A stretch of DNA of 64,000 nucleotides from an uncultured Thermoguttaceae bacterium (GTDB lineage Bacteria; Planctomycetota; Planctomycetia; Pirellulales; Thermoguttaceae): NCBI GenBank assembly GCA_937951625.1, contig CALFBP010000053.1, forward strand, positions 1 to 64,000. The letters run 5' to 3'. A program made the translations under genes and the position numbers. Below the pieces are notes generated by a model. It was given only the letters and a program-made list of their open reading frames with translations, searched no databases and was not told the DNA's origin. The number at the start of each line of letters is the position of its first letter. Within the stretch, counting starts at the first letter, position 1. This document shows positions 36,306 through 45,234 of this stretch, in pieces.

Positions 36306-37424
36306 ATGGCTCGTTGGCTCTTTCTCGGAACGTTGGCGTGGTTGTCGGCCATGGCGTGGGCCGCGGCCGAGCCGATGTTGGAGCACACCGACGTTTTCGT
36401 TTCCGGTCGGGACGGCTACCACACGTACCGCATCCCGGCGATCGAGGCTGCGGCCGATGGCTCGCTGGTGGCCTTTGCCGAGGCTCGGAAGTACAACATG
36501 GCCGACCCAGGCATGGAAAACAACGACATCGACCTGGTGATGAAGAGAAGCACCGACCAGGGGAAGACATGGTCCGCGATGCAGATCATCGAGGACCCAG
36601 GCGAAAAGTGGTCGGCCGCCAATCCGGCCAGCGTGCTCGATCGCAGCAACGGTCGATTATGGCTCTTGTATCTTCGGGGCAAACCGGGACGGAGTTCGCT
36701 GACCGCCCGGCCAGGGACCGACGACGTCCAGACCCTTGCCCGATATAGCGACGACCACGGCAAGACCTGGTCTTCCCCCATCGACTTGACCGCCGTGGCC
36801 CGCGACATGCACGACGCGCGCTGGCGGTGCAGCGTGGTCGGGCCGGGGGGGCCAATCCAAACGCGCAGCGGGCGCCTCCTCGCCGCCGTGTGGAAGGCGG
36901 ATCCGCCGGGAGTGTTCGCCATCTTCAGCGATGACCACGGCCAAACCTGGCAGCGCGGTGAGCTCGTTGCCGGTGGGCGCGGCGATGAGAACCAAGTCGT
37001 GGAGCTTGCCGATGGGCGGATCTTGATGGACATTCGTCAGAACTCAGGCCCGCACCGCTTTTTGGCCGAGAGTACCGACAGCGGCAAGACCTGGTCCGCC
37101 CCGCGCCCCGGCTTGACGGTCACGCCCGTGGCCTGCGCCATCGAGCGCTACACGCTCCAAACAGCGGGCGACGATCGTGACCGTATCCTCTGGACTGGTC
37201 CCAAAGGCCCCGGCCGGACCAACCTGGTGGTCCTCACGAGCTACGACGAGGGAAAGACGTTTGGCAACGAGCGGCTCATCTCGAATCAGCAGGCCGCCTA
37301 TTCCGACCTGACGATCCTCAAGGACAAGACCGTCGGCGTTCTTTGGGAACGCGGCGAACAGCGGGGGTATCAGTTCATCACGTTCACCCGATTCAATCGC
37401 GAATTTTTGGAACCCGCGAAATAA
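36306..37424 (+). CDS. Secreted exo-alpha-sialidase-type six-bladed propeller
   Basis: A 372-aa exported BNR protein. After the signal peptide (WLFLGTLAWLSAMAWAAA) comes YRIPAIEAAADGSLVAFAEAR, with the YRIP arginine motif of sialidases, then four Asp-box repeats: STDQGKTWS, SDDHGKTWS, SDDHGQTWQ and STDSGKTWS. VVELADGRILMDIRQNSG matches the region with the second arginine. This supports hydrolysis of terminal sialic or related nonulosonic acids, although some BNR proteins act on other sugars. AAGGAG is 6 nt before the ATG. It is divergent from argG. Confidence 0.88.
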   Translation: MARWLFLGTLAWLSAMAWAAAEPMLEHTDVFVSGRDGYHTYRIPAIEAAADGSLVAFAEARKYNMADPGMENNDIDLVMKRSTDQGKTWSAMQIIEDPGEKWSAANPASVLDRSNGRLWLLYLRGKPGRSSLTARPGTDDVQTLARYSDDHGKTWSSPIDLTAVARDMHDARWRCSVVGPGGPIQTRSGRLLAAVWKADPPGVFAIFSDDHGQTWQRGELVAGGRGDENQVVELADGRILMDIRQNSGPHRFLAESTDSGKTWSAPRPGLTVTPVACAIERYTLQTAGDDRDRILWTGPKGPGRTNLVVLTSYDEGKTFGNERLISNQQAAYSDLTILKDKTVGVLWERGEQRGYQFITFTRFNREFLEPAK

Positions 37425-37524
37425 GCGTTGATCGGAGATCGAAGACCGTTCCCGAGCCCCTGGGAAATCGGGGAGGCCAAAAAGAAGGGGAATCGGGGAC
37501 GGTCAGCGGCGAGCGAGAGTGGCA

Positions 37525-38202
37525 ATGTGTGGACGGTTTACGCTTCGGGCGCCGGCCAGCGTCGTGGCCGAGCAGTTCGGCTTGTTCGACACTGCGCCAT
37601 TGAGCCCGCGCTACAACATCGCGCCATCGCAGACCGTGGCCGCGGTCCGGCGGGCGACAGAAAGCGTCGAACCCGCTCGGCAGTTGGTTTTGCTGCAATG
37701 GGGTTTGGTTCCGTCGTGGGCGAAAGACGCCAAGGTCGGCAACCGACTGATCAACGCCCGGGCCGAAACGGTGGCCGAGAAGCCTGCCTTTCGGGCCGCC
37801 TTGCGCCGCCGCCGCTGCCTGGTGGTGGCCGATGGGTTCTATGAATGGCAGCGGACCGGCGGCAAAAAACAGCCGTATTTCATCCGCCTTGCCGACGACC
37901 GGCCGTTCGCCTTCGCGGGCCTGTGGGAACGTTGGGAAGGCCCGGACCACGCGGCGCTAGAAACCTGCACCCTGATCACCACGGAGGCCAACGAATTGAT
38001 GGCCCCAATCCACGACCGGATGCCGGTGATCCTCTCGCCTGACGACTACGACCGCTGGCTCGACCCGGCGATTCAGAAGCCGGAACACCTTCAACCCCTC
38101 CTGCGGCCTTATCCGAGCGACGCCATGGTCGCCTACCCGGTGACCACGCACGTGAACAATCCGAAAAACGAGGACCCTCGTTGCATCGTCCCCGCGGCGT
38201 GA
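37525..38202 (+). CDS. SRAP-domain DNA-crosslink protein (YedK/HMCES family)
   Basis: A 225-aa protein of the SOS-response-associated peptidase family, which forms a thiazolidine link through Cys2 with abasic sites in single-stranded DNA. It begins MCGRFTL, so ATG 37525 must be the start (an upstream in-frame GTG at 37519 would bury the catalytic Cys). RYNIAPSQ, NARAETV, CLVVADGFYEW and MAPIHDRMPVIL carry the conserved Asn, Glu and His. Length equals E. coli YedK (222 aa). No LexA-like box was seen upstream. Confidence 0.93.
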   Translation: MCGRFTLRAPASVVAEQFGLFDTAPLSPRYNIAPSQTVAAVRRATESVEPARQLVLLQWGLVPSWAKDAKVGNRLINARAETVAEKPAFRAALRRRRCLVVADGFYEWQRTGGKKQPYFIRLADDRPFAFAGLWERWEGPDHAALETCTLITTEANELMAPIHDRMPVILSPDDYDRWLDPAIQKPEHLQPLLRPYPSDAMVAYPVTTHVNNPKNEDPRCIVPAA

Positions 38203-38219
38203 GGCCCTGCCGCGTCGAT

Positions 38220-40301
38220 TCATTCCACCAACAGCACCGCTTTGCGTGGGGCGAGATCGAGTTTCACCAGACCATCGTTGGTCCTTTCGGCTCCGTAGAC
38301 GCTGCCGTCGGCGGGATCGCAAACGTGCCACGCGCCCGCCGGCTTTGCGGCAAGCTGACCTTGATACCGTTGGCGGCCCACGTTGACCAAAAGAACGATC
38401 CGCCTCCCCTCACGGACAAAACTGCCCAAGGCGATCGTGTCCGCGGGCGGCGAGATGTGAAAGGCAGGCTGAATGGCGGCGATCAGTTCTTCCCGCGACA
38501 ACGCACCCGATTGCCCTTGGTCAACCAAAACCTTCCCCCCGCCCGCGCGAAACGCCTCGACCACTTTGGCCGCCGGCGGCGGGAACTCGATCTCAGCAGG
38601 CGCCACGAGCGTTGTGAAGCGGTGGTCGCCAATTTGCAACGATCCGTCGCTGCCCGGCTTGGCGGCCGCGAGGTGCTCGTGGTCGATGATCGTAAAAGGA
38701 ACTTGACTCCGCTGGAGGGTCTGGCCGAGGCGGGAAAACGAGCTTACGATGCGCTGCGCCCGAGGCGACTGCGAGGAAAGCCGCAACGGTTCGGCCACGG
38801 GGAGATACTCGGCCCAGAGGTCGTGGACCGGGTAGTAAAGGAGGACTTCGCTCTGCATCCGGGCAGGTTTGAGCAAGGCGTTGAGCCGCCCGACGTAGGT
38901 GTTATAGGCCCGATACTGCTCGGGTGAGCGCTGAGGGATGCCATAATAAAGTGTGAACTCGGTCACGCCCCAGGCGGCCTGCCAGGCGGCGGTGGCTTGC
39001 ATTTCCGGCAGTCCGACGGGACCCTGGCGGCTCATGGTCTGCGCGAAGTCGCTTACCTCGGTCATCACCCGGCGGCTGCCGCGGAGCACCGCTGCCGAAG
39101 CAGGCAATCCCGCGGTCATCCAACCGCTATGGATGACGGCCTCCGGATCGGAGGTGAGCAAGTCGAGCCCCGGGATGTCCATCCGCGTGAGGGCCTTGAG
39201 CTTGTTGCCGTCCAGGGCCGGGTGGTGCATCAAGGCCTCTTCCCAGAGCGTGTGACCCGAGGAGGCGACCTTGTGGGCGGCGCACCACGTCTGGATCGTG
39301 CCGAAATAGCGTTCCGCCACCAAGTCTGCGATCAACTCCCAAAATTGCGACCGCACCCGGCGATCCTCGGGCGATTGGCCGGTGAACAGGCTCATTCGCT
39401 GAACGCTCAAGTCCTGGCCGAAACGTTTGCGGTACAGTTCCGCCAGATCGTGGCTCCAAGGGACCGTGGGCAAGGGCTTTACGGTAGGGTCGATCGGGTC
39501 CACCACGCGGACCTTCGTGCGGACCTCCTCTGGCAACTGCCCGAGATTTATGGCAATCAGCGACGGTTCGTCGGTGAAAAAAGCCTGGATGGTCTTGCCG
39601 AAATGCCGCTGGAGACGTTGGTAATATGCCTCGTGCGTCGCCGCGATGAATGCTCGCACCGCCCGTTCGTCGATCACGTTGATGTATCGCCGGGCAGCGT
39701 AATAGTTGTTGCTGGCGTGGGTGTGCTCATAGGCGGGCCGAAGAAAGAGCGGCTCCGGCCGTGAAGGATCGTAGGCCAAGGCGAGGGCCTCGAAGGTCGG
39801 ATTCTCCTTGAGCACCAGCCCGCCGGCCGCGCCGCTGGGATAGCCCTCCTCGTCGTACAGCCACACGACCATGCCCAATTCGGCGCAGGCGTCGATTCCC
39901 GCGATGAGCTTCTGCCAGTTCTCTTCGGAACGAAGATATTGTTGGAAGGCCACGTTGCAGACGATGCCGCCCAGGCCGAGGTCCTTATACTGATTCATCT
40001 TGCGCAGGACCAATTTCTGCGAGCCGCTGCCAGGGACCATTTGATCCAGGGCATCGGCCGTGGGCCGCTCGAGGTCGATCCCGTGGACGATCTGAAGCGG
40101 CCGGTCCGCAAGCGGCGGCTTGTGCCACGACTCCATCCATGCCGTGGGAAGCGGCGGAGGAACCGCTTCCGCGGCCATCAACGTCGTGGCGAGAAACACG
40201 CCGTAAAGCAGCTTTACGACGGAGACTGCAAACGGCCGGCGCCGGCAAGCCGCCTTCGCGAAAAACGGAGACTCAACGACGCGGGTTCGAAACCGTCTCA
40301 T
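38220..40301 (-). CDS. Secreted glycoside hydrolase-like protein (GH106/rhamnosidase-like)
   Basis: A 693-aa exported protein. The ATG at 40301 has a strong GGGAGGA 5 nt upstream; the signal is long, with the hydrophobic part at about residues 26-44 (VVKLLYGVFLATTLMAA). The following barrel-like region has KDLGLGGIVCNVAF, AELGMVVWLYDEEGYPSG, where WLYDEEGYPSG resembles a signature of the GH106 alpha-L-rhamnosidase group, and AFFTDEPSL with a candidate acidic residue. The C-terminal third looks like the Rossmann/beta-galactosidase-trimerisation-like region plus a small beta domain. Assignment to GH106 is tentative. Confidence 0.6.
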   Translation of the reverse strand: MRRFRTRVVESPFFAKAACRRRPFAVSVVKLLYGVFLATTLMAAEAVPPPLPTAWMESWHKPPLADRPLQIVHGIDLERPTADALDQMVPGSGSQKLVLRKMNQYKDLGLGGIVCNVAFQQYLRSEENWQKLIAGIDACAELGMVVWLYDEEGYPSGAAGGLVLKENPTFEALALAYDPSRPEPLFLRPAYEHTHASNNYYAARRYINVIDERAVRAFIAATHEAYYQRLQRHFGKTIQAFFTDEPSLIAINLGQLPEEVRTKVRVVDPIDPTVKPLPTVPWSHDLAELYRKRFGQDLSVQRMSLFTGQSPEDRRVRSQFWELIADLVAERYFGTIQTWCAAHKVASSGHTLWEEALMHHPALDGNKLKALTRMDIPGLDLLTSDPEAVIHSGWMTAGLPASAAVLRGSRRVMTEVSDFAQTMSRQGPVGLPEMQATAAWQAAWGVTEFTLYYGIPQRSPEQYRAYNTYVGRLNALLKPARMQSEVLLYYPVHDLWAEYLPVAEPLRLSSQSPRAQRIVSSFSRLGQTLQRSQVPFTIIDHEHLAAAKPGSDGSLQIGDHRFTTLVAPAEIEFPPPAAKVVEAFRAGGGKVLVDQGQSGALSREELIAAIQPAFHISPPADTIALGSFVREGRRIVLLVNVGRQRYQGQLAAKPAGAWHVCDPADGSVYGAERTNDGLVKLDLAPRKAVLLVE

Positions 40302-40365
40302 GATGTCCTCCCGGTGAGTTTTGCCTACGGCATTTCAGACCAACTCCGGAGGCGTGTCCAGCGAC

Positions 40366-43116
40366 TCAAGGTCCGCGGAGCTGCAACCGCGCGTCGAGCA
40401 CCTTGCGAATTCGCGCAGCGTTTTCCTTGAGGTGCGCTAAGGTGTAAGGGTCGAGCTTGGCCTGGCCGGCCATCGCGGCGTTCATTCGGGCCTCGATTTC
40501 GCCGAGTTGCATGAAGGCGATCGTCTGGCAATCTTCCGGCGCAGCCACGTTGCCCAAGGCCAGGTTCGACAACCGCTCCAGGTAGCGCCGCTGGAGCGCC
40601 CGTCGCTGCGGCGAAATGGCCGGTTTTCTCGTCGAGAATTCGCCTTGCTGGAGCCGATCGAGTTCGCTGAACAGGGCCTTCGAGAGGCCCGCCAGCAGCT
40701 CGACCGCAGTGAAGGCGTCCTGATCGGGCGGGACCTTCATCTCGGAATCGATCAGACGCGACAGCGTGACGGTGGACAACAGGAGGCCGAGAATCCGATC
40801 CTGCCAGCCGAGGATCGATTCCCGCACGGGATAGTCGGCGCGGTCCACTTCGCGCATTCCCCAGTGAGACCAGCGGCTGTCGACCAGCAGGTTCCACAGC
40901 CCGGCCGGAATATCGAAGGCCTTTTCGCCGAAGACGTGCTCCGTGAGCAAAGCCAGAGACTCGCGCTGACGCGCCGCCTCGACGACCACGAAGGGCGGCT
41001 TGGCCCCTGGATCCGATTTGTGATTGCGGTGGGAATACACACCGCCGATAAGCCGCGCGGCGGCGTACATCGCCGAATTCTGGGCGTTGAATAGCATGTT
41101 GAACGCCCGCCGTGTCCGATCATACCCACCGCCCGACTCGGTCAGCCGGTCCACCAGGCCCGGGAGGAGCTGCCAAACAAGTTCCCGACGCATCTTGGCG
41201 AACTGAATCGGATCCTTGCCCAAGTCGAAACGGTTGACCAGCGGATCGGGATCATTGGGGCGGGCATCCTCGTCGGGAGCGTAGGCCAGGGCGGGTTCAG
41301 CGGATCGGGCAGCGATCTTTTTCAGTTCCGCCACCTCCCCGTCCGTTCCCCCTGCCAAAGGCTTGTAGCCATATTCGATTGCCCAATAGTCATAGGGACC
41401 AAGCGTTGTGCTGAAATAATCCCCTTGCTTATGGCCCTTGGGCATGAAATTGACCGGCAGGTAGTCCATGATCGAGGCCGAGAGACTGGTCTGCTTGGTT
41501 TTCTCGGGGTCGTTGATCTCTTCGAGGGTCAGGTACGCGCTGGCCTTGAAATTGTGACGCAGCCCCAAGGTGTGGCCCACTTCGTGGATCGTGATCGACT
41601 TGACCGCCTGATACACGAGCTTCTCGAACTCCTCTTTCCCCATCGGTTTGCCGGACGACTCGGCGGCGAGCGAGCCCAAGAATAATTGTTCGGCCATGCC
41701 CTGACCAAGCTGACAGATATGACGGCCGTGCCCCTGCGGCTCGGAAAGCGGATTGCGGAGCCGGTCCGCCAGCCGAAAGGCCTCAGTCCCGGCGGACGCA
41801 TGTTCGCCGCTCAGCGAGCCCTGCGGCGGGCCGAGAACGTCGTACTCGTCTTTCCAAAAGCTGAGGAAGTCGGCGTCGAAAATCACGTCGGCATCGAGGA
41901 TTTCGCCGGTGATCGGATTGACGCGCGACGGCCCCATCGCAAATCCCGCCCCGGCCGTAATCCATCGGAACGTGTTGAAGTTGATATCCTCGGGATCGAA
42001 GTCGTCGCTGGGCCGCTGCTCGCGAACCTCGATCGCGTTGGCGAATCCGACCCGCTCGAACGCCTTGTTCCACTCCAGGATTCCCTCCTGGATCGGCTTG
42101 CGGTAGGCGAAGGGGATGGTCTTTTCCAGCCAAAAGATGATTTTTTTCTTGGGGGGAGAAAGGTTTGCTTGCGGCTCCTCCTTACGCAAGTCCCAGCGGT
42201 TGATGTAACGCACGAAGCGGTCGCTGTCGTACTTTCTGGAGAAGTTTTTCACGGCGGTGACGAAATAACCCACCCGCTCATCGGCCAACCGCGGCTCATA
42301 GCCCGTCTGCGGTAGGATGCTGAGCGAGTAGTGGACGTTGATGGTCGCGCCGCGGGCATCGGCCACGGTGTCCATCCGCGCCGTCCCGCCCGAGGCATAC
42401 GTGGCCGCCACCTGGATTTCCACGTTGTCGCGAAACGCCTTCACGCTGGCCCAGCTCGATCGTTCCCGCGCGAAAGCGAATCCCCGAAGGACCTGGGAGA
42501 TTTGGGGCAAGTCGCTCATGAACACGGGGGTCAGGTCCACCACGGGATTGCCCGCCGGACTCATCGTGGCCAAAGGCAAACTGAACAAGACACTGTCGGT
42601 ATAGGCCAACTGCACCGCGCGTTCCTCTGGGCTTCCCTTGGCGGCTGTGAAACGCACGTTCCGCCGCACGATCTGCACCTTGTCCTCCACGCGGCGAAAC
42701 TGCCAGATCCAGTCGTCGCCAAAGCCCCACGTCATACCGCTGATCAAGGGCGTCTCGCCGATGCCTCGGGCAATAGCGATGGCCACCAGCAGGTCTTTGT
42801 TGAAAAGCGGAGCAGCGATCTCGGCGTACAGCTTGTCCTCTTTGCGGTACAACTTGAGCAGCCCGTCAATCGTTTGGGCGTCGCGAAGCAATTCGGCGAA
42901 GGGCGGAAACTTGGGCTTTGGTGTCTCGGCCGTCCCACCACTGCTTGGCGCCCCCGCGATCCCACCCGGCCCGCCCGGCGACACTGGCGCCTCGATCGAG
43001 GGCTTTGACACCTCTGTGGTCGGGGGTTTGCCCGAGGGTTTCTCATCAGCCGTGCCAAAAACACTTCCGGCAACGAAAAAACAGACGACCAAAAGCGCTT
43101 TCACAGGTCCTAACAT
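40366..43116 (-). CDS. Secreted zinc-dependent metalloprotease (DUF5117/DUF4953 type)
   Basis: A 916-aa exported protein. The ATG at 43116 gives a signal (VKALLVVCFFVAGSVFG) followed by a Pro/Gly-rich linker. The N-terminal half corresponds to the DUF5118/DUF5117 regions; near residue 508 is the metzincin-like zinc site HEVGHTLGLRHNF (H-E-x-x-H-x-x-G-x-x-H) preceded by AVKSIT. The C-terminal part has FAKMRRELVWQLLPGL. The family is widespread in Bacteroidetes and planctomycetes, with peptidase activity inferred from the zinc motif. It starts before a long non-coding stretch and ends 64 bp upstream of the GH106-like gene, with which it could form an operon. Confidence 0.88.
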   Translation of the reverse strand: MLGPVKALLVVCFFVAGSVFGTADEKPSGKPPTTEVSKPSIEAPVSPGGPGGIAGAPSSGGTAETPKPKFPPFAELLRDAQTIDGLLKLYRKEDKLYAEIAAPLFNKDLLVAIAIARGIGETPLISGMTWGFGDDWIWQFRRVEDKVQIVRRNVRFTAAKGSPEERAVQLAYTDSVLFSLPLATMSPAGNPVVDLTPVFMSDLPQISQVLRGFAFARERSSWASVKAFRDNVEIQVAATYASGGTARMDTVADARGATINVHYSLSILPQTGYEPRLADERVGYFVTAVKNFSRKYDSDRFVRYINRWDLRKEEPQANLSPPKKKIIFWLEKTIPFAYRKPIQEGILEWNKAFERVGFANAIEVREQRPSDDFDPEDINFNTFRWITAGAGFAMGPSRVNPITGEILDADVIFDADFLSFWKDEYDVLGPPQGSLSGEHASAGTEAFRLADRLRNPLSEPQGHGRHICQLGQGMAEQLFLGSLAAESSGKPMGKEEFEKLVYQAVKSITIHEVGHTLGLRHNFKASAYLTLEEINDPEKTKQTSLSASIMDYLPVNFMPKGHKQGDYFSTTLGPYDYWAIEYGYKPLAGGTDGEVAELKKIAARSAEPALAYAPDEDARPNDPDPLVNRFDLGKDPIQFAKMRRELVWQLLPGLVDRLTESGGGYDRTRRAFNMLFNAQNSAMYAAARLIGGVYSHRNHKSDPGAKPPFVVVEAARQRESLALLTEHVFGEKAFDIPAGLWNLLVDSRWSHWGMREVDRADYPVRESILGWQDRILGLLLSTVTLSRLIDSEMKVPPDQDAFTAVELLAGLSKALFSELDRLQQGEFSTRKPAISPQRRALQRRYLERLSNLALGNVAAPEDCQTIAFMQLGEIEARMNAAMAGQAKLDPYTLAHLKENAARIRKVLDARLQLRGP

Positions 43117-43721
43117 GGCATCGTGTCTGGGCAGAAAAGGATGGGAAGGGGCCACTTTTTGGAGCTTTGGCGGTCGGACAACTTGTTGGATTCCGCAAAT
43201 ATAGCCTATCTTCCCAAACTTACGACATAGGGAGAAGGCCCTGGACTAATTTGTGGGACAATTCCACGCAATGCAGTCACATCGGGGGTAGGCGACCAGC
43301 ACCGATGATGGGCAAGCGTCACTGTGCCCTCGTGGGTGAAGCCCGGCAACCTGCCACGATCATCAAATTCAGTTCAGTTAGACGAAGCGTCATTGACCTC
43401 GATTGACCGAGCGATTGCCATGACCAGGGCCGCGCGATTGCCCGACTGCCTGTCGCCTCGCTTCGGTTGCAAAAGCCGTCGCGGTGCGCGGGGCAGAGAT
43501 CTCATTGACCGCCGGACCGCGGCGGAGTCTATTATGGGGGCGCGGGCCGGGATGCTTTGCCAGCAGGTTGGGCGAGACGCCGCAAACTCTGTTTCGTGCA
43601 TTCCCCACGGTGGCTGCGCCGCAGCTTGAGACCTGCTGGAGACCCAAAGCCCCAACCGCTCGTGCTCATCGTTTTTGTGCGTGTGAGGGTAAGCTGATTT
43701 CTGGAAAAAGGATGTTGATTC
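43117..43721. other. Long intergenic region with a possible promoter for the esterase
   Basis: 605 bp between divergent genes. TTGACC (43505-43510) and TATTAT (43530-43535) with a 19-bp spacer may drive the esterase. Short plus- and minus-strand frames here have no recognisable product, ribosome site or coding character. Confidence 0.35.
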
Positions 43722-44486
43722 ATGGTGCGCGGAGAATTGTTCGCGGCGTTGGCCTTTGGTCTGGCCTTGGCGTGCTCGATGAATTTTTGTCGAGCGGCGG
43801 AAGGCGATGGTGGCGAGCCGGGCAAACAGCGGGCGCAAAAACTGGAGCGAATCATCAAGGTCACGATGGACTACTTGCTTTACCTCCCTGCGGATTACGC
43901 CCAAAAGGATGCTTGGCCGCTCCTACTGTTTTTGCACGGCGCTGGGGAGCGAGGCAACGATCTCAATCGCGTCAAGATCCATGGCCCGCCTAAGTTGATC
44001 GAGGCGGGCAAACAGTTTCCCTTTATCGTGGTTTCGCCGCAGTGTCCCGCGGGCCAATGGTGGCAGCCTCACGCCTTGGCAGCCTTGCTCGACGAAATCG
44101 CGGAGAAATACAAGGTAGACGCCGATCGGATCTACGTCACGGGGCTGAGCATGGGCGGGTTCGGCACGTGGGCTTTGGCCGGTTTTGCGCCCGACCGATT
44201 CGCCGCGCTCGTGCCGATCTGCGGCGGCGGCGATCCCATGACCGCGCGACGGCTTGCCCATGTGCCCGTTTGGGTTTTTCACGGGGCCAAGGATACCGTG
44301 GTACCTTTGTCGGCCTCCGAACAAATGGTCGAGGCCCTCAAAAAGGTCAACGGAAACGTCAAGTTCACCGTTTATCCTGAGGCAGGCCACGATTCCTGGT
44401 CCGAAGCCTACAACGATCCCGAACTCTACCGCTGGCTACTCGACCAAAAGCGGACGCCGACGAAATCGGTCGGCGCGAAGCCCTAG
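43722..44486 (+). CDS. Secreted phospholipase/carboxylesterase-type alpha/beta hydrolase
   Basis: A 254-aa esterase with a signal peptide (ELFAALAFGLALACSMNFCRA). LLLFLHGAGERGND holds the oxyanion turn; the nucleophile is Ser in TGLSMGGFGTW; the catalytic Asp lies in HGAKDTVVPLS and the His in YPEAGHDSWSEAYN, all in canonical order. The family (PHB-depolymerase/feruloyl-esterase-like) often removes acyl groups from polysaccharides. It converges on csrA with only 19 bp between stops. Confidence 0.88.
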   Translation: MVRGELFAALAFGLALACSMNFCRAAEGDGGEPGKQRAQKLERIIKVTMDYLLYLPADYAQKDAWPLLLFLHGAGERGNDLNRVKIHGPPKLIEAGKQFPFIVVSPQCPAGQWWQPHALAALLDEIAEKYKVDADRIYVTGLSMGGFGTWALAGFAPDRFAALVPICGGGDPMTARRLAHVPVWVFHGAKDTVVPLSASEQMVEALKKVNGNVKFTVYPEAGHDSWSEAYNDPELYRWLLDQKRTPTKSVGAKP

Positions 44487-44505
44487 CCTCGCTGCCTAGC
44501 ACGGC

Positions 44506-44682
44506 TCAAGCCGCGGCGATTTTCGCCGCCGACGCCCCGACCAACTCCGTGCGGAGCACTTTGACGTCTTTAGGGGCCTCGATGGCCAATCGAACCCGGT
44601 TGCCGCGGATTTCTACGACGGTCACCCTGATTGCGTCGCCGATCGCAACGCTTTCCTGTTTCCGTCGGGACAGCACAAGCAT
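44506..44682 (-). CDS. csrA: Carbon storage regulator CsrA
   Basis: A 58-aa RNA-binding translational regulator acting as a dimer on GGA-containing loops. It reads MLVLSRRKQESVAIGDAI, then VRLAIEAPKDVKVLRTEL; the RNA-contacting Arg (VLR) and the VRLxI strand are present (Ala where Gly is usual). GGAGG precedes the ATG by 9 nt. A strong promoter 200 bp upstream implies a long structured leader with several GGA triplets (see separate entries). In other bacteria CsrA controls carbon storage, motility and flagellin synthesis. Confidence 0.94.
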   Translation of the reverse strand: MLVLSRRKQESVAIGDAIRVTVVEIRGNRVRLAIEAPKDVKVLRTELVGASAAKIAAA

Positions 44683-44768
44683 GATTTGAAACCTCCGTGA
44701 GTGAAACGATCCTGCGGGACAGTGCTGACGCGATGCCGGCCGCAACGACTGCGGAGACCTTTCGCCCC

Positions 44769-44806
44769 CGATCCCCAAGCCATTTTGCGCGAAACGTTGG
44801 GGATCG
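44769..44806 (-). promoter_or_regulatory. Leader hairpin of csrA
   Basis: A perfect 10-bp inverted repeat, CGATCCCCAA and TTGGGGATCG, with an 18-nt loop, inside the predicted csrA leader. GGA triplets of the minus-strand RNA occur at 44694-44696 (the ribosome site), 44710-44712, 44772-44774 (hairpin arm) and 44809-44811. Confidence 0.5.
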
Positions 44807-44893
44807 AATCCCGGCGGCGAATCGCCTTGCCGAGCCTCTTTTGGCCCCAGGGAAAAATCTCGCCGACCGGCTAGTCTTGCGGCCTTGTGCCAC

Positions 44894-44921
44894 ATTCTAG
44901 CGATTACTATACGCATGTCAA
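44894..44921 (-). promoter_or_regulatory. Sigma-70-type promoter of csrA
   Basis: Minus strand: exact TTGACA (44921-44916), 16-bp spacer, TAGAAT (44899-44894). The start near 44887 gives a leader of about 205 nt. Confidence 0.65.
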
Positions 44922-44945
44922 TCACCCCAGGTTCGAATTTTTTTC

Positions 44946-44967
44946 GGCCCGAGGCGAGTCTCGGGCC
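44946..44967. promoter_or_regulatory. Palindrome in the csrA-methyltransferase divergent region
   Basis: Perfect 8-bp inverted repeat (GGCCCGAG / CTCGGGCC) with a 6-nt loop. The T-run lies before it on the plus strand, so it is not a normal terminator for either gene; it could be an operator. Confidence 0.35.
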
Positions 44968-45234
44968 TTGCCAATGGTTTGCCAACAGCTAACTCGGCGC
45001 AACGATGTCGTCGCGATTCCACCTCCTGCGGGTGACTTGAACGCTAGTGCGGGGACTAGTGAGCAAACAGCTTCAACAATATATTTCGGGGATCCTGGGC
45101 AAACTGACGAAAGCGAGCTGACTTGGCACGCGAGCAGGACCTGGCTATTCGGCCAGAACGATTTGGCGAAGGGACTCACCGTGGCTTCAGTGTCTCAGAA
45201 AGCCCCTCTGCACAGAGGAAAATCGGAAAGGGAC

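Noticed and set aside
40284-40300. GGTTCGAAACC-like tRNA T-arm wording near 40284
   Set aside because: No acceptor, D or anticodon stems around it; lies at the start of a protein gene.
44887-45234. N-terminal extension of the methyltransferase frame to 44887
   Set aside because: The 116 extra residues overlap the csrA promoter and contain no domain; ATG 45235 has a ribosome site and starts the methyltransferase fold.
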